DNA from: an uncultured Chitinophagaceae bacterium
Lineage (GTDB): Bacteria; Bacteroidota; Bacteroidia; Chitinophagales; Chitinophagaceae
NCBI GenBank assembly: GCA_946885335.1
Contig: CAMPGG010000257.1
Span: 1 to 5,063 of the forward strand
Length of the DNA: 5,063 bases
Reading direction: 5' to 3'
In this document: in pieces, positions 1 to 5,063 of the stretch
Layout: each line of letters opens with the position of its first letter
Numbering within the stretch: the first letter of the stretch is position 1
Made by a program: the position numbers and the translations under genes
The notes under the pieces: model-generated
What the model saw: the letters and a program-made list of their open reading frames with translations, nothing else
What the model was told of the DNA's origin: nothing
The model's database searches: none

Positions 1-4
1 TTCA

Positions 5-880
5 ATGCTGTTACCAATAATTATGTCGATCTCCACTTTATTTTCAGCGGATACAACCGGGCATTCACTGAAACAACAAATAACCCGTGAATTTGCAAAC
101 GTGCGAGGAACATTTGCCCTGGCATATAAAAACCTTGAAACCGGGGAAGAAATTTTGATCAATGAAAAAGAGAGTTTTCATGCTGCAAGCACTATGAAAA
201 CACCTGTGTTGATAGAGGTTTATAAACAGGCAGCTGCAGGAAAATTCTCACTCGATGATTCTATGAAAGTTCACCAGCAATTTAAAAGTATTGTTGATGA
301 AAGCGAATTTATCCTTGACCAGGAAAGCGACAGCGACCAGGAAATTTATAAAGAGATCGGTAAAACATTATCCCTAAGAAATTTATTATACCGGATGATC
401 ATTAAAAGCAGTAACCTGGCAACCAATATGGTCATAGAAAAAGTAGGCGCAAAAAATGTTAACCAAACCATGCGGGAAATGGGTGCAAAAGACATTATGG
501 TTTTACGCGGTGTGGAGGATATTAAAGCTTATGAAAAAAAATTAAACAATACCACGACTGCTTATGACCAGCTGCTGATATATTCCGCACTGGCAAGGGG
601 AGAAGCAGTAAATAAGGAAGCATCCGATGAAATGATCAATATTTTGTTAGATCAGCATTTTAATGAAATTATTCCCGCAAAATTGCCGGCGGATGTAAAA
701 GTGGCGCATAAAACAGGATACATAACAGGCATTCAGCATGATGCCGGCATTGTTTATTTGCCAGGTGGAAAAAAATATGTGCTTGTTTTGTTATCAAAAA
801 ACCTGGAAAACAAAGATGAAGGTATCGCTGTAATGGCTAATGTTTCGGCTATGGTTTACCGTTATTTTACAAAAAGCTAG
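5..880 (+). CDS. Class A beta-lactamase-like serine hydrolase (exported)
   Basis: Serine hydrolase of the penicillin-binding/class A beta-lactamase fold (Beta-lactamase2 type). Visible motifs are the nucleophile motif S62-T-M-K65, S135-S-N137 in the place of SDN, and H235-K236-T237-G238 near the C-terminus, in the usual order and roughly the usual spacing. The omega-loop region (about 167-185) reads R-G-V-E-D followed by E177-K-K-L-N and T-T-T. It is shorter than in TEM-type enzymes, so the deacylating glutamate is ambiguous (E171 or E177). Residues 2-15 are a hydrophobic signal-like segment ending L-F-S-A, but no basic n-region precedes it and the ATG lies 4 bases from the window edge, so the true start is probably upstream. 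By family knowledge it could be a beta-lactamase or a peptidoglycan-acting hydrolase; the sequence does not decide. It ends one base before the convergent DUF1801 gene. Confidence 0.85.
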   Translation: MLLPIIMSISTLFSADTTGHSLKQQITREFANVRGTFALAYKNLETGEEILINEKESFHAASTMKTPVLIEVYKQAAAGKFSLDDSMKVHQQFKSIVDESEFILDQESDSDQEIYKEIGKTLSLRNLLYRMIIKSSNLATNMVIEKVGAKNVNQTMREMGAKDIMVLRGVEDIKAYEKKLNNTTTAYDQLLIYSALARGEAVNKEASDEMINILLDQHFNEIIPAKLPADVKVAHKTGYITGIQHDAGIVYLPGGKKYVLVLLSKNLENKDEGIAVMANVSAMVYRYFTKS

Positions 881-891
881 TTCACTTTTTT
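871..891. terminator. Weak A/T hairpin between convergent genes
   Basis: AAAAAG (871-876) can pair with CTTTTT (885-890) around an 8-base loop that contains both stop codons: TAG of the serine hydrolase and the reverse-strand TGA of the DUF1801 gene. The stem is nearly all A-U, so it is weak. The run of T on one side and A on the other is the shape expected of a minimal bidirectional terminator. There is no better candidate, because the genes leave only one base between them. Confidence 0.22.
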
Positions 892-1337
892 ATGGTAGAT
901 TCATAAATATTGATCCAGTCCTTCACATTGATCTTCTTTGACAGTTCCCCTATCAGTTTATAAGGAATCTGGTCAGGCTTTTTAAACCGGATGCAACTTT
1001 TTCCCATATCCAGCCTGGTTTTACTGTGTTTTGGATATTCTTCTGCAAACCAATTTAAAAGATCTGGCTGCGAATAAATTCCCATGTGGTAAAAAGCGAT
1101 AAAATTTTTTTGTGATGCAATAGCAGCAAATGGCAGCGGCTGTTGCGGGTTGCAATGGTAACCTGCAGGATACAGGCTGTGTGGAACAACATAGTTAAGC
1201 ATACCATGCCCTATCGTTTCTTTAAATCCTTTAGGCAAATTTTTTAATACAGTGTCCCTGAGCTGGCGCACAGGTTCTTTACGGTCAGCCGGAAGTTCAT
1301 TAAGATATTGTTCGGCGGTAGCGGCGGCAGAAAACAT
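882..1337 (-). CDS. DUF1801 domain-containing protein
   Basis: A 151-residue, probably cytoplasmic protein matching the DUF1801 (YdhG-like) family over its full length. Recognisable family stretches are the N-terminal helix with E-Q-Y-L-N-E-L-P (9-16), the central segment Y-V-V-P-H-S-L-Y-P-A-G-Y-H-C (49-62), H-M-G-I-Y (84-88), and the C-terminal D-M-G-K-S-C-I-R-F-K-K (110-120) followed by I-P-Y-K-L-I-G-E-L. Length is normal for the family, so the gene looks intact. The biochemical function is not established. The fold is related to the iron-chaperone/frataxin-like SufE-YdhG group only by loose annotation, so I assign no reaction. No signal peptide or membrane segment is seen. It is convergent with the serine hydrolase and divergent from the NdpA gene. 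No Shine-Dalgarno precedes the ATG. Confidence 0.88.
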   Translation of the reverse strand: MFSAAATAEQYLNELPADRKEPVRQLRDTVLKNLPKGFKETIGHGMLNYVVPHSLYPAGYHCNPQQPLPFAAIASQKNFIAFYHMGIYSQPDLLNWFAEEYPKHSKTRLDMGKSCIRFKKPDQIPYKLIGELSKKINVKDWINIYESTIKK

Positions 1338-1351
1338 AAAAGTTGTTTTGG

Positions 1352-1379
1352 TAAATTTAAAAATTTTATTGCTTCACAA
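1352..1379 (-). promoter_or_regulatory. Possible Bacteroidota-type promoter for the DUF1801 gene
   Basis: Reading the minus strand, TTG (1379-1377) is followed after 17 bases by TAAATTTA (1359-1352), which differs by one base from the Bacteroidota -7 element TAnnTTTG. The -7-like box ends 14 bases before the ATG, so the leader would be very short. The region is A/T-rich and such matches arise by chance, so this is only a candidate. Confidence 0.22.
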
Positions 1380-1405
1380 TTTATAAACATCTGTTTATTT
1401 AAGCT

Positions 1406-1422
1406 TGGCCAATTGATGGCCA
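1406..1422. promoter_or_regulatory. Paired TGGCCA palindromes (possible operator)
   Basis: Two copies of the self-complementary hexamer TGGCCA (1406-1411 and 1417-1422) are separated by ATTGA, giving an 11-bp repeat period, about one helical turn. The whole 17-bp element is also an inverted repeat. It lies in the middle of the 140-bp region between the divergent DUF1801 and NdpA genes, where a regulator could reach both. It could equally form a short hairpin in RNA. No cognate regulator is encoded in the window. Confidence 0.25.
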
Positions 1423-1477
1423 CAGGTTATTTTCACGCCCTTTTACAAAAGCTCCTGGATCAATTAATATAATAATC

Positions 1478-2533
1478 ATGTTATCCTATATAAATGGCAA
1501 TATTGAAAAAATTTCTGTTCACAAAATTGGAAATGAATCTGCAGGTGGTTTTTGCAACCTGTCAGAAAAACCGCTGGACATCAATGATGAAACACTTTCA
1601 GCCATTTTGATGCAATATTTTACCAATAGCTTTTTAAAAACAAATGAAGTCTATCGTTTGCATCATTCAAGCGGAGATAATAATCTGAATGAAATATTTC
1701 ATTTCACCAATAGCATTTTTAGCGATCCTGGAAACTTTCATGAAAACTCAAAGAGTATTGCCCGTCATCTTTTTGATGTTAGCACTCATCCAAACATTAA
1801 AACAGGCGAATTTTATGTAGTGCATTTCAGTAACCTGCAGATAGAGGGTGAAGAAATAGAAGCTATTGGATTGTTTAAATCTGAAAATAAAGAAACGTTT
1901 TTGAAAGTGTATCCCGAAAACAATGGATTTCAACTGGAATATGAACAGGAAGCTATCAGTATTAAAAAACTGGATAAAGGGGCTATAATTTTTAATACAG
2001 AAAAAGAAGAAGGATACAAAGTACTGGTTACGGACAATACCAACCGGAATGGTGAATCAGTTTATTGGGTAGATGATTTTTTAAAATTGAAAATTAGAAA
2101 TGATCAATACAACAAAACCAGTAATACATTGAACCTGTATAAAACTTTTGTTACAGAACAAATGGATGATGAATTCGGCATTTCAAAACCAGAAAAAATC
2201 GATTTATTAAACCGTTCCATCAAATACTTTAAAGAAAAGGATGTATTTGAATTTGATGATTTTTCCAATGAAGTTATCGGTAATCCCCAGGGTATAGAAT
2301 CATTCAGAAATTTCAAAAAAAATTATGAAGATGAATTTCAATCCGAAATAGGGGATTCATTCTCCATTTCAAATGCTGCGGTAAAAAAGCAAACGCGGTT
2401 TTTTAAGTCGGTATTAAAGCTGGATAAAAATTTTCATATTTATATCCATGGCAGCAATGACCTGATTGAAAAAGGTTTTGATGAAACGGTGAACAAAAAT
2501 TTTTATAAAATTTACTTTAACGAGGAACATTAA
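1478..2533 (+). CDS. Nucleoid-associated protein, NdpA/YejK family
   Basis: A 351-residue protein resembling the 37-kDa nucleoid-associated family (NdpA, E. coli YejK), of similar length (YejK is about 335 residues). The N-terminus I-S-V-H-K-I-G-N (12-19) followed by L-S-E-K-P-L (28-33) is the usual family opening. The strongest block is K-L-D-K-G-A-I-I-F-N-T-E-K-E-E-G-Y (164-180) with V-T-D-N-T-N-R and Y-W-V-D-D-F-L up to residue 202. The C-terminal block runs from K-K-Q-T-R-F-F-K-S (303-311) through H-I-Y-I-H-G (320-325). No signal peptide or membrane segment is present, which fits a cytoplasmic DNA-associated protein. YejK co-purifies with the nucleoid, but its molecular role is unresolved. 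The gene is intact. Several sampled stretches are more A/T-rich than the next two genes. The ATG has no Shine-Dalgarno sequence. It starts a same-strand series with the peptidase gene 89 bp downstream. Confidence 0.83.
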   Translation: MLSYINGNIEKISVHKIGNESAGGFCNLSEKPLDINDETLSAILMQYFTNSFLKTNEVYRLHHSSGDNNLNEIFHFTNSIFSDPGNFHENSKSIARHLFDVSTHPNIKTGEFYVVHFSNLQIEGEEIEAIGLFKSENKETFLKVYPENNGFQLEYEQEAISIKKLDKGAIIFNTEKEEGYKVLVTDNTNRNGESVYWVDDFLKLKIRNDQYNKTSNTLNLYKTFVTEQMDDEFGISKPEKIDLLNRSIKYFKEKDVFEFDDFSNEVIGNPQGIESFRNFKKNYEDEFQSEIGDSFSISNAAVKKQTRFFKSVLKLDKNFHIYIHGSNDLIEKGFDETVNKNFYKIYFNEEH

Positions 2534-2622
2534 TTCATCCTGTTTCATAGGATAAACCATTAACAGCATTTTCAAATATTGAAACTGATAATAACCTAAC
2601 TTAGTTCCAAAAGTCATCTGAA

Positions 2623-3789
2623 TTGAAAACATTTATCTACAGCCTGCTGCTCATTATTTTGATGTCCTGTTCTGCATCCAGGACGATAGTTGACAAGCCA
2701 TCACCGATGCAGCCAACCATTGATCAAATTGCAAAGCAATATGCGCCGGATTCCCGGACTGCACTCTTCCAGGTTACAGCCAGTAATAATATTTTAAAAG
2801 GTGAAACTAATTTGCCGGAGGCTAAAAAAGCTTTGTTGCAGCAATTGGCAAATGATGGTTTTACGGTGATTGACAGCATAGATGTATTACCCACGGAAGC
2901 TATGGAAGGATTTCATCATGCAGTGGTAAATGTGAGTGTGGCCAATTTAAGAACACAGGGTCGCCATCCTGCTGAACTGGCTACACAAGCTACTTTGGGT
3001 ACACCGCTAAAGTTATTAAAATTCAAAGGGGGCTGGTTACAGGTTCAAACGCCCGATCAGTATATTGCCTGGGTTGATGGCGGCGGTATAACCATGATGA
3101 AAGAAAATGAATTTGCACAATGGCAGGAGAAAACAAAACTTATTTATACCAAACCATACGGCTTTGTATATGCGAAAATGAATGCTGACAGTGCAACAAT
3201 ATCTGACCTTGTTTATGGTGATGTATTAGCATACGAGGATCGAATAGGTGATTATTACAAAGTCAATTTCCCCGACGGACGGGTTGGGTTTATTTTGCGA
3301 TCAGAAAGCCAGATGTTAAGAGACTGGGCCGCACAAAGAAATCCTACGCAACAAAATTTTGTTGAAACGGCTAAACGGTTAACGGGTCTGCCTTATTTAT
3401 GGGGAGGAACATCTTTTAAAGGTGTTGATTGCAGCGGTTTCACCAAGACGGTTTTTTTTATGAATGGATTGGTTTTGCCGAGAGATGCAAGTCAGCAGGC
3501 GCAGGTTGGTGAATTGGTAAGTACCCAAAATGGGTGGGATTACCTGCAACCGGGTGACCTTTTGTTTTTTGGAGTACCAGCTAAAGATGGTAAAGCAGAA
3601 AGAGTTGTTCATGTAGGTATGTGGATTGGTAATAAGGAATTTATACATTCAAGCAAATGGGTGCGTATCAGCAGCGTGGATCCGGCAGCACCCAACTTTG
3701 AGGAAAGTGAATTAAAAAGATTTCTTTACGCAAAAAGAATTAAGCCGCAGGAAAGTTTGTATGATTTTAGAGTAAAAAATTATTATTGA
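2623..3789 (+). CDS. SH3b-NlpC/P60 lipoprotein peptidase (YkfC-like)
   Basis: A 388-residue lipoprotein with a short basic n-region, hydrophobic core and lipobox L13-M14-S15-C16. It starts at TTG: the in-frame stop at 2602-2604 leaves no ATG upstream, and the next ATG (codon 14) would remove the signal peptide. An N-terminal domain (about 30-95) precedes two SH3b domains (about 98-157 and 169-228) and a C-terminal NlpC/P60 domain (about 243-373). The catalytic cysteine is C270 in D-C-S-G-F, with H330 in H-V-G-M-W-I-G and H342 in F-I-H-S-S completing a Cys-His-His triad. W260-G-G and D288 fit the family. The layout matches the YkfC group, which cleaves gamma-D-Glu-diamino acid bonds in free muropeptides starting with L-Ala, and where SH3b1 helps shape the substrate pocket. 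It probably works in periplasmic peptidoglycan recycling. No Shine-Dalgarno sequence is seen. The galactanase gene follows after 69 bp. Confidence 0.9.
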   Translation: MKTFIYSLLLIILMSCSASRTIVDKPSPMQPTIDQIAKQYAPDSRTALFQVTASNNILKGETNLPEAKKALLQQLANDGFTVIDSIDVLPTEAMEGFHHAVVNVSVANLRTQGRHPAELATQATLGTPLKLLKFKGGWLQVQTPDQYIAWVDGGGITMMKENEFAQWQEKTKLIYTKPYGFVYAKMNADSATISDLVYGDVLAYEDRIGDYYKVNFPDGRVGFILRSESQMLRDWAAQRNPTQQNFVETAKRLTGLPYLWGGTSFKGVDCSGFTKTVFFMNGLVLPRDASQQAQVGELVSTQNGWDYLQPGDLLFFGVPAKDGKAERVVHVGMWIGNKEFIHSSKWVRISSVDPAAPNFEESELKRFLYAKRIKPQESLYDFRVKNYY

Positions 3790-3826
3790 GTAAAGTAAAT
3801 TTTTCCATTTAAACTAAATTTCAGTC

Positions 3827-3862
3827 ATGAAAATGTTGCGTATAAATCTATTAACAATATGA
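3827..3862 (+). CDS. Possible 11-residue leader mini-ORF
   Basis: ATG at 3827 (with a second ATG two codons later) opens an 11-codon frame reading M-K-M-L-R-I-N-L-L-T-I and stopping at TGA 3860-3862. The stop overlaps the galactanase start as ATGA, the classic arrangement for translational coupling. It may also be a leftover signal-peptide start in the wrong frame, since it has a basic then hydrophobic character. At this length, chance is a real alternative. Confidence 0.18.
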   Translation: MKMLRINLLTI

Positions 3863-5040
3863 AGCAACAATTCTTTTTCCCTGTTTTTATTTTTTCATTT
3901 TTCATTTTTCATTTTTCTACAGGCTGCAGCAATACCAGGATAGCTTCCCGATCTGAAACAATCCATTATCCCTGGCAGCAGTTTGTAATGGGCGCTGATC
4001 TTTCTTACGTTAACGAAATTGAAGATGCTGGTGGCAAATACTTTGTAAATGGGCAAGCCAAAGATGTATTCCATATTTTTAAAGAAAATGGTTGCAATAA
4101 TGTACGTGTACGATTATGGCATACGCCTACCTGGAAAAAAGAAGTAGCGGGTGGAAAAATGTACAGTGATCTTGCGGATGTTGAAAAAACAATCCGGCGT
4201 GCAAAACAGGCTGGATTATCGGTCAATTTAAATTTGCATTACTCTGACGATTGGGCCGATCCCAATAAACAAAATATCCCCGAAGCATGGGAAGGACTTG
4301 CAATTGAAGTTTTGCAGGACTCCGTTTACAACTATACATTATCGGTATTGAATTACCTGCAATCAAAAGACCTTGTCCCTGAAATGATCCAGGTTGGAAA
4401 TGAAAATAATAACGGAATGCTTTGGCCTGTTGGAAAGGTTGAATGGAATACACCAGGTAACTGGAAAAATTTTGGCGACTTAATTAATAGTGGTATTCGT
4501 GCTGTAAGGGATTTTTCCAAAACATCTTTGATTAAACCGCAGGTAATTATTCATGTTGCTCAATTACAATATGCACCACAATGGGCCGAAAACATAACTA
4601 AGCTCGGAGAAGTGTATGATTACGATATCCTGGGTCTATCGCATTATTATAAATGGAGTACCGTTCACCCGATGAAGGAAATTGGTGATACGATTCAATT
4701 ATTGGTAAAAAAATATGGAAAGAAAGTGATGATCGTTGAAGCAGCATTTCCATGGACATTTGAGAATGCTGACAATTATAATAACTTGTTTGGTGATGCA
4801 AATGAATTGATTGGGTATGAAGCATCAATACCAGCTCAATTGGAATACCTGGAAAATCTTACCCAAACCATTATCAATGCAGGCGGTGATGGCATAATGT
4901 ATTGGGAGCCTGCCTGGATAACTTCACCAATGAAAGACAGGTGGGGACAGGGTTCAAGTTGGGAGAATGCAGCTTTGTTTGATTTTAAAGGAAATGCTTT
5001 GCCTGCTATGAAGTTTATGGGATTAAAATATAAATTCTGA
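3859..5040 (+). CDS. Glycoside hydrolase family 53 endo-beta-1,4-galactanase
   Basis: A 393-residue secreted enzyme of GH53 (arabinogalactan endo-beta-1,4-galactanase), a TIM-barrel retaining hydrolase that cuts beta-1,4-galactan such as pectin side chains. The acid/base is E182 in Q-V-G-N-E-N-N-N-G-M-L-W-P (178-190); the nucleophile is E294 in I-V-E-A-A-F-P-W-T (292-300). Other family blocks are M44-G-A-D-L-S-Y, R-V-R-L-W (83-87), L-H-Y-S-D-D-W-A-D (126-134) and Y-W-E-P-A-W-I (348-354), with G-S-S-W-E-N near 365-370. Length is normal for a single-domain enzyme. The N-terminus has a strongly Phe-rich hydrophobic core followed by S-T-G-C23; serine at -3 makes the lipobox imperfect, so lipoprotein status is likely but not certain. 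ATG 3859 is the first start in frame after the stop at 3796-3798. No SusC/SusD genes are visible, but the window ends 23 bp downstream. Confidence 0.93.
   Translation: MKQQFFFPVFIFSFFIFHFSTGCSNTRIASRSETIHYPWQQFVMGADLSYVNEIEDAGGKYFVNGQAKDVFHIFKENGCNNVRVRLWHTPTWKKEVAGGKMYSDLADVEKTIRRAKQAGLSVNLNLHYSDDWADPNKQNIPEAWEGLAIEVLQDSVYNYTLSVLNYLQSKDLVPEMIQVGNENNNGMLWPVGKVEWNTPGNWKNFGDLINSGIRAVRDFSKTSLIKPQVIIHVAQLQYAPQWAENITKLGEVYDYDILGLSHYYKWSTVHPMKEIGDTIQLLVKKYGKKVMIVEAAFPWTFENADNYNNLFGDANELIGYEASIPAQLEYLENLTQTIINAGGDGIMYWEPAWITSPMKDRWGQGSSWENAALFDFKGNALPAMKFMGLKYKF
3890..3917 (+). repeat. Heptanucleotide tandem repeat TTTTTCA in the signal-peptide region
   Basis: Three perfect units of TTTTTCA (3891-3897, 3898-3904, 3905-3911) are followed by a fourth lacking only its last base (TTTTTC, 3912-3917) and preceded by one more T. 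The array encodes part of the hydrophobic core of the galactanase signal peptide. Because 7 is not a multiple of 3, a one-unit change shifts the frame; the shifted frames stop at TAG 3941-3943 or TGA 3954-3956. All three frames of the unit encode Phe, Ser, Ile and His, so three-unit changes would only change the core length by seven residues. Confidence 0.85.
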
Positions 5041-5063
5041 AAATACATATTTCCTTTTCATTG

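Noticed and set aside
317..344. 10-bp direct repeat GACCAGGAAA (317-326 and 335-344) in the serine hydrolase gene
   Set aside because: The copies are 18 bp apart, in frame, and encode D-Q-E in an acidic stretch that looks normal for this family; probably chance plus composition.
1748..1933. Reverse-strand open frame inside the NdpA gene, and similar antisense frames at 2104-2316, 2414-2632, 3397-3648 and within 4005-5048
   Set aside because: All lie opposite well-supported genes, show no recognisable domain and have the composition of antisense shadows.
2537..2553. Inverted repeat ATCCT/AGGAT with a 7-base loop just after the NdpA stop codon
   Set aside because: The stem is only 5 bp and no T-tract follows, so it does not support an intrinsic terminator.
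2579..2604. TTG (2579-2581) and TAACTTAG (2597-2604) as a promoter for the NlpC/P60 gene
   Set aside because: The -7-like box has one mismatch, but the spacing of 15 bases is short for the Bacteroidota consensus; not strong enough to list.
3786..3822. TTG (3786-3788) and TAAATTTC (3815-3822) as a promoter for the galactanase gene
   Set aside because: The -7-like box has one mismatch but the spacing of 26 bases is too long, and A/T-rich DNA gives many such matches.
3819..3832. Small hairpin TTTCA/TGAAA with a GTCA loop over the mini-ORF start
   Set aside because: Five mostly A-U pairs are too weak to argue for a regulatory RNA structure.
1..5063. A possible defence or mobile system built around the NdpA-family gene
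   Set aside because: No nuclease, methylase, toxin, transposase, integrase or terminal repeat is visible; the neighbours are envelope and catabolic genes.

Overview
This is a compact, AT-rich chromosomal stretch that looks like Bacteroidota, most likely a Chitinophagaceae-type soil or freshwater bacterium. That assignment is inferred from protein style: a YkfC-like NlpC/P60 lipoprotein, a GH53 galactanase and a NdpA/YejK-family protein. It also fits the absence of Shine-Dalgarno sequences before the starts, a TTG start, and TAnnTTTG-like rather than sigma70-like promoter fragments. No tRNA, rRNA, CRISPR array, insertion sequence or phage gene is visible.

Layout: (1) 5-880 (+) encodes an exported class A beta-lactamase-like serine hydrolase, probably cut at its 5' end by the window edge. 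(2) 882-1337 (-) is a DUF1801 protein that converges on gene 1 with a single base between the stop codons. (3) A 140-bp divergent intergenic region (1338-1477) carries a pair of TGGCCA palindromes. (4) 1478-2533 (+) is a NdpA/YejK-family nucleoid-associated protein. (5) 2623-3789 (+) is a lipoprotein with two SH3b domains and a C-terminal NlpC/P60 peptidase, starting at TTG. (6) 3859-5040 (+) is a secreted GH53 endo-beta-1,4-galactanase whose signal-peptide region contains a 7-bp tandem repeat and whose start overlaps the stop of an 11-codon upstream mini-ORF.

Three of the five proteins act in the envelope or outside the cell: a penicillin-binding fold hydrolase, a muropeptide peptidase and a polysaccharide hydrolase. 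The peptidase probably trims cell-wall peptides during recycling. The galactanase probably cuts plant beta-1,4-galactan. The remaining two, DUF1801 and NdpA, look cytoplasmic. Genes 3-5 point the same way with gaps of 89 and 69 bp, so they could be partly co-transcribed, but nothing ties them into one pathway.

I do not see a convincing new multi-gene system. The most checkable unusual feature is the heptanucleotide repeat in the galactanase signal-peptide region: gain or loss of one unit would put the gene out of frame and hit a nearby stop, the arrangement expected of a slippage-driven on/off switch.
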